Source: Aureococcus anophagefferens
Lineage: Eukaryota; Sar; Pelagophyceae; Pelagomonadales; Pelagomonadaceae
Assembly (NCBI RefSeq): GCF_000186865.1
Contig: NW_008705565.1
Location: 652,440-716,439, forward strand
Length of the DNA: 64,000 nt
Direction of reading: 5' to 3'
How positions within the stretch are numbered: position 1 is the stretch's first letter; each line of letters opens with the position of its first letter. Below are positions 63,215 through 64,000 of this stretch, piece after piece. Under the pieces are notes generated by a model, which was not told where the DNA came from, did not search any database, and saw only the letters and a list, made by a program, of their open reading frames with translations. Made by a program: the position numbers and the translations under genes.

Positions 63215-64000
63215 ATGCGCCTCGTCGTGGCCGCCGCGCTCTGGTGCATCGCCAGACCCGACCGCGTCCCGTCGCGCAGCGAGTTCGAGGCCTACCTCCG
63301 GCGCGAGGCCGGCGCCGCGTCCAAGAAGCGGCGGCGCGGGCGCAAGGAGCCGCAGCGGTCCCTCGAGGAGATCTTCCACACCTTCGACGCCGAGGAGACG
63401 CAGCCCGACGGCTTCATGGTCGGCGGCGGCACGGACGGGACCGGGAATAAGAGGAGCTGGGAGTTCAACTCCCACGAGGCCATCAAGCGCGTGATGATGC
63501 AGGAAGCGTTCGCGAACATGAAGCACCGTTCCAACGTCACGAGCCAAATCTTGGCGGGCGGCACGTCGCCGGCCGACGCTTATATTATGGAGCAGCGTCG
63601 CAGGCGCGCGATCGAACGCGCCCGGAAGGGCGGCGACGTCTGCGCGCCCTTCGACAAGGACTGGAAGAAGACGGACGAGCTGGAATCCGGGAATTGGTCG
63701 ATCCCCGAGATATCGGCGGCGCAGATGACGCCGGCGAACGTGCGACGAGCCATCAACGACTGGGGGGCGGTCATCGTGCGAGGTCTATTGCCGGACGCGG
63801 CGGAGATCGCGCGACTGCGGGACCTGATCGACCACGCGTTCGACCGCCAACTCGAGGGCACGGCCGACTACGCGCCGCCGGACGACATCTTCGAGCGCTT
63901 CGAGCACCTCGTGATGGCCGTGCTGTCGGGCCAGGGCCTGCTGGCGGTCTACTCGCCGACGGCGGCGGAGTACGTGCTCAAGGTCTTCGAGCGCGCGGGC
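63215..64000 (+). CDS. 5' part of a gene with a PhyH-like dioxygenase N-terminus (runs off the window)
   Basis: Open from the ATG at 63215 to the window end (262 codons). It starts MRLVVAAALWCIARPDRVPS (signal-like). A basic segment (ASKKRRRGRKEPQRS), a helical region (EFNSHEAIKRVMMQEAFANM) and then PEISAAQMTPANVRRAINDW + GAVIVRGLLPDAAEIARLRD follow. The last segment is the usual opening of the phytanoyl-CoA dioxygenase (2-oxoglutarate/iron) fold. The iron-binding His-x-Asp and distal His would lie beyond the window, so activity cannot be judged. Confidence that it is a gene is high; the family call is moderate. Confidence 0.65.
   Translation, partial: MRLVVAAALWCIARPDRVPSRSEFEAYLRREAGAASKKRRRGRKEPQRSLEEIFHTFDAEETQPDGFMVGGGTDGTGNKRSWEFNSHEAIKRVMMQEAFANMKHRSNVTSQILAGGTSPADAYIMEQRRRRAIERARKGGDVCAPFDKDWKKTDELESGNWSIPEISAAQMTPANVRRAINDWGAVIVRGLLPDAAEIARLRDLIDHAFDRQLEGTADYAPPDDIFERFEHLVMAVLSGQGLLAVYSPTAAEYVLKVFERAG

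Noticed and set aside
1..64000. tRNA, rRNA or other structured RNA genes
   Set aside because: Scanning by eye gave no cloverleaf with matching A and B boxes and no rRNA-like stretch; a tRNAscan or Infernal run would decide.

Overview
The window is nuclear DNA of a photosynthetic eukaryotic microalga, most likely a stramenopile of the pelagophyte type close to Aureococcus. This is inferred from several signs. GC is very high and C/G dominates third codon positions. The products are eukaryotic families (PP1, ATAD3, OTU, CD39-type apyrase, J-proteins, EF-hand/LRR). Several N-termini look like signal peptide plus plastid transit, including a textbook ASAFVAP motif at 33,040. Secreted proteins carry Thr/Pro-rich linkers. 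Short transposon-like introns with 8-bp target duplications are present. It is a draft assembly with three N gaps (7674-7912, 40002-40051, 56621-56846).

Layout: about 39 genes are packed on both strands. Convergent neighbours are often 1-60 bp apart (1339/1345, 9210/9217, 57461/57463). Divergent neighbours share roughly 70-210 bp. Left part (1-12.7 kb): a WW-PDZ-ferredoxin fusion, a WW-CUE-OTU deubiquitinase, PP1, a TraB-family protein, a gapped LRR-like gene, an unknown gene and an ATAD3 AAA+ ATPase. Then come two large tandem secreted paralogues (13.0-21.2 kb), one with an M14 carboxypeptidase domain and both ending in seven-repeat propellers. 21.5-33.1 kb: a sugar-phosphate-type transporter, a coiled-coil gene, an F-box-like gene, an ankyrin protein, TerC, a compositionally odd unknown gene, a FIST protein, MutY and a small plastid membrane protein. 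33.2-41.5 kb: UDP-sugar pyrophosphorylase, a DEAD-box helicase, a quinone-reductase-like enzyme, a cold-shock/Nudix fusion, and a suspicious junction of two broken genes. 41.7-64 kb: a GH43/SGNH secreted enzyme, UbiB kinase, YHS protein, J/Tudor-like protein, NDP-glucose 4,6-dehydratase, an alpha/beta hydrolase, apyrase, a monopolin-like protein, a TIR-like membrane protein, a putative glycosyltransferase, an LRR/EF-hand protein, a membrane J-protein and a partial PhyH-like gene.

There are no operons. A loose theme is extracellular polysaccharide and surface biology (nucleotide-sugar enzymes, GH43/SGNH enzyme, putative glycosyltransferase, apyrase, secreted propellers). The most striking property is the introns. 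Of ten introns with both ends visible, nine are best explained by a GC donor and an AG acceptor. At least three sit between 8-bp direct repeats as introner-type insertions, where the duplicated target supplies the donor and the element supplies the AG. Two further short inverted-repeat elements with 8-bp duplications lie outside genes.
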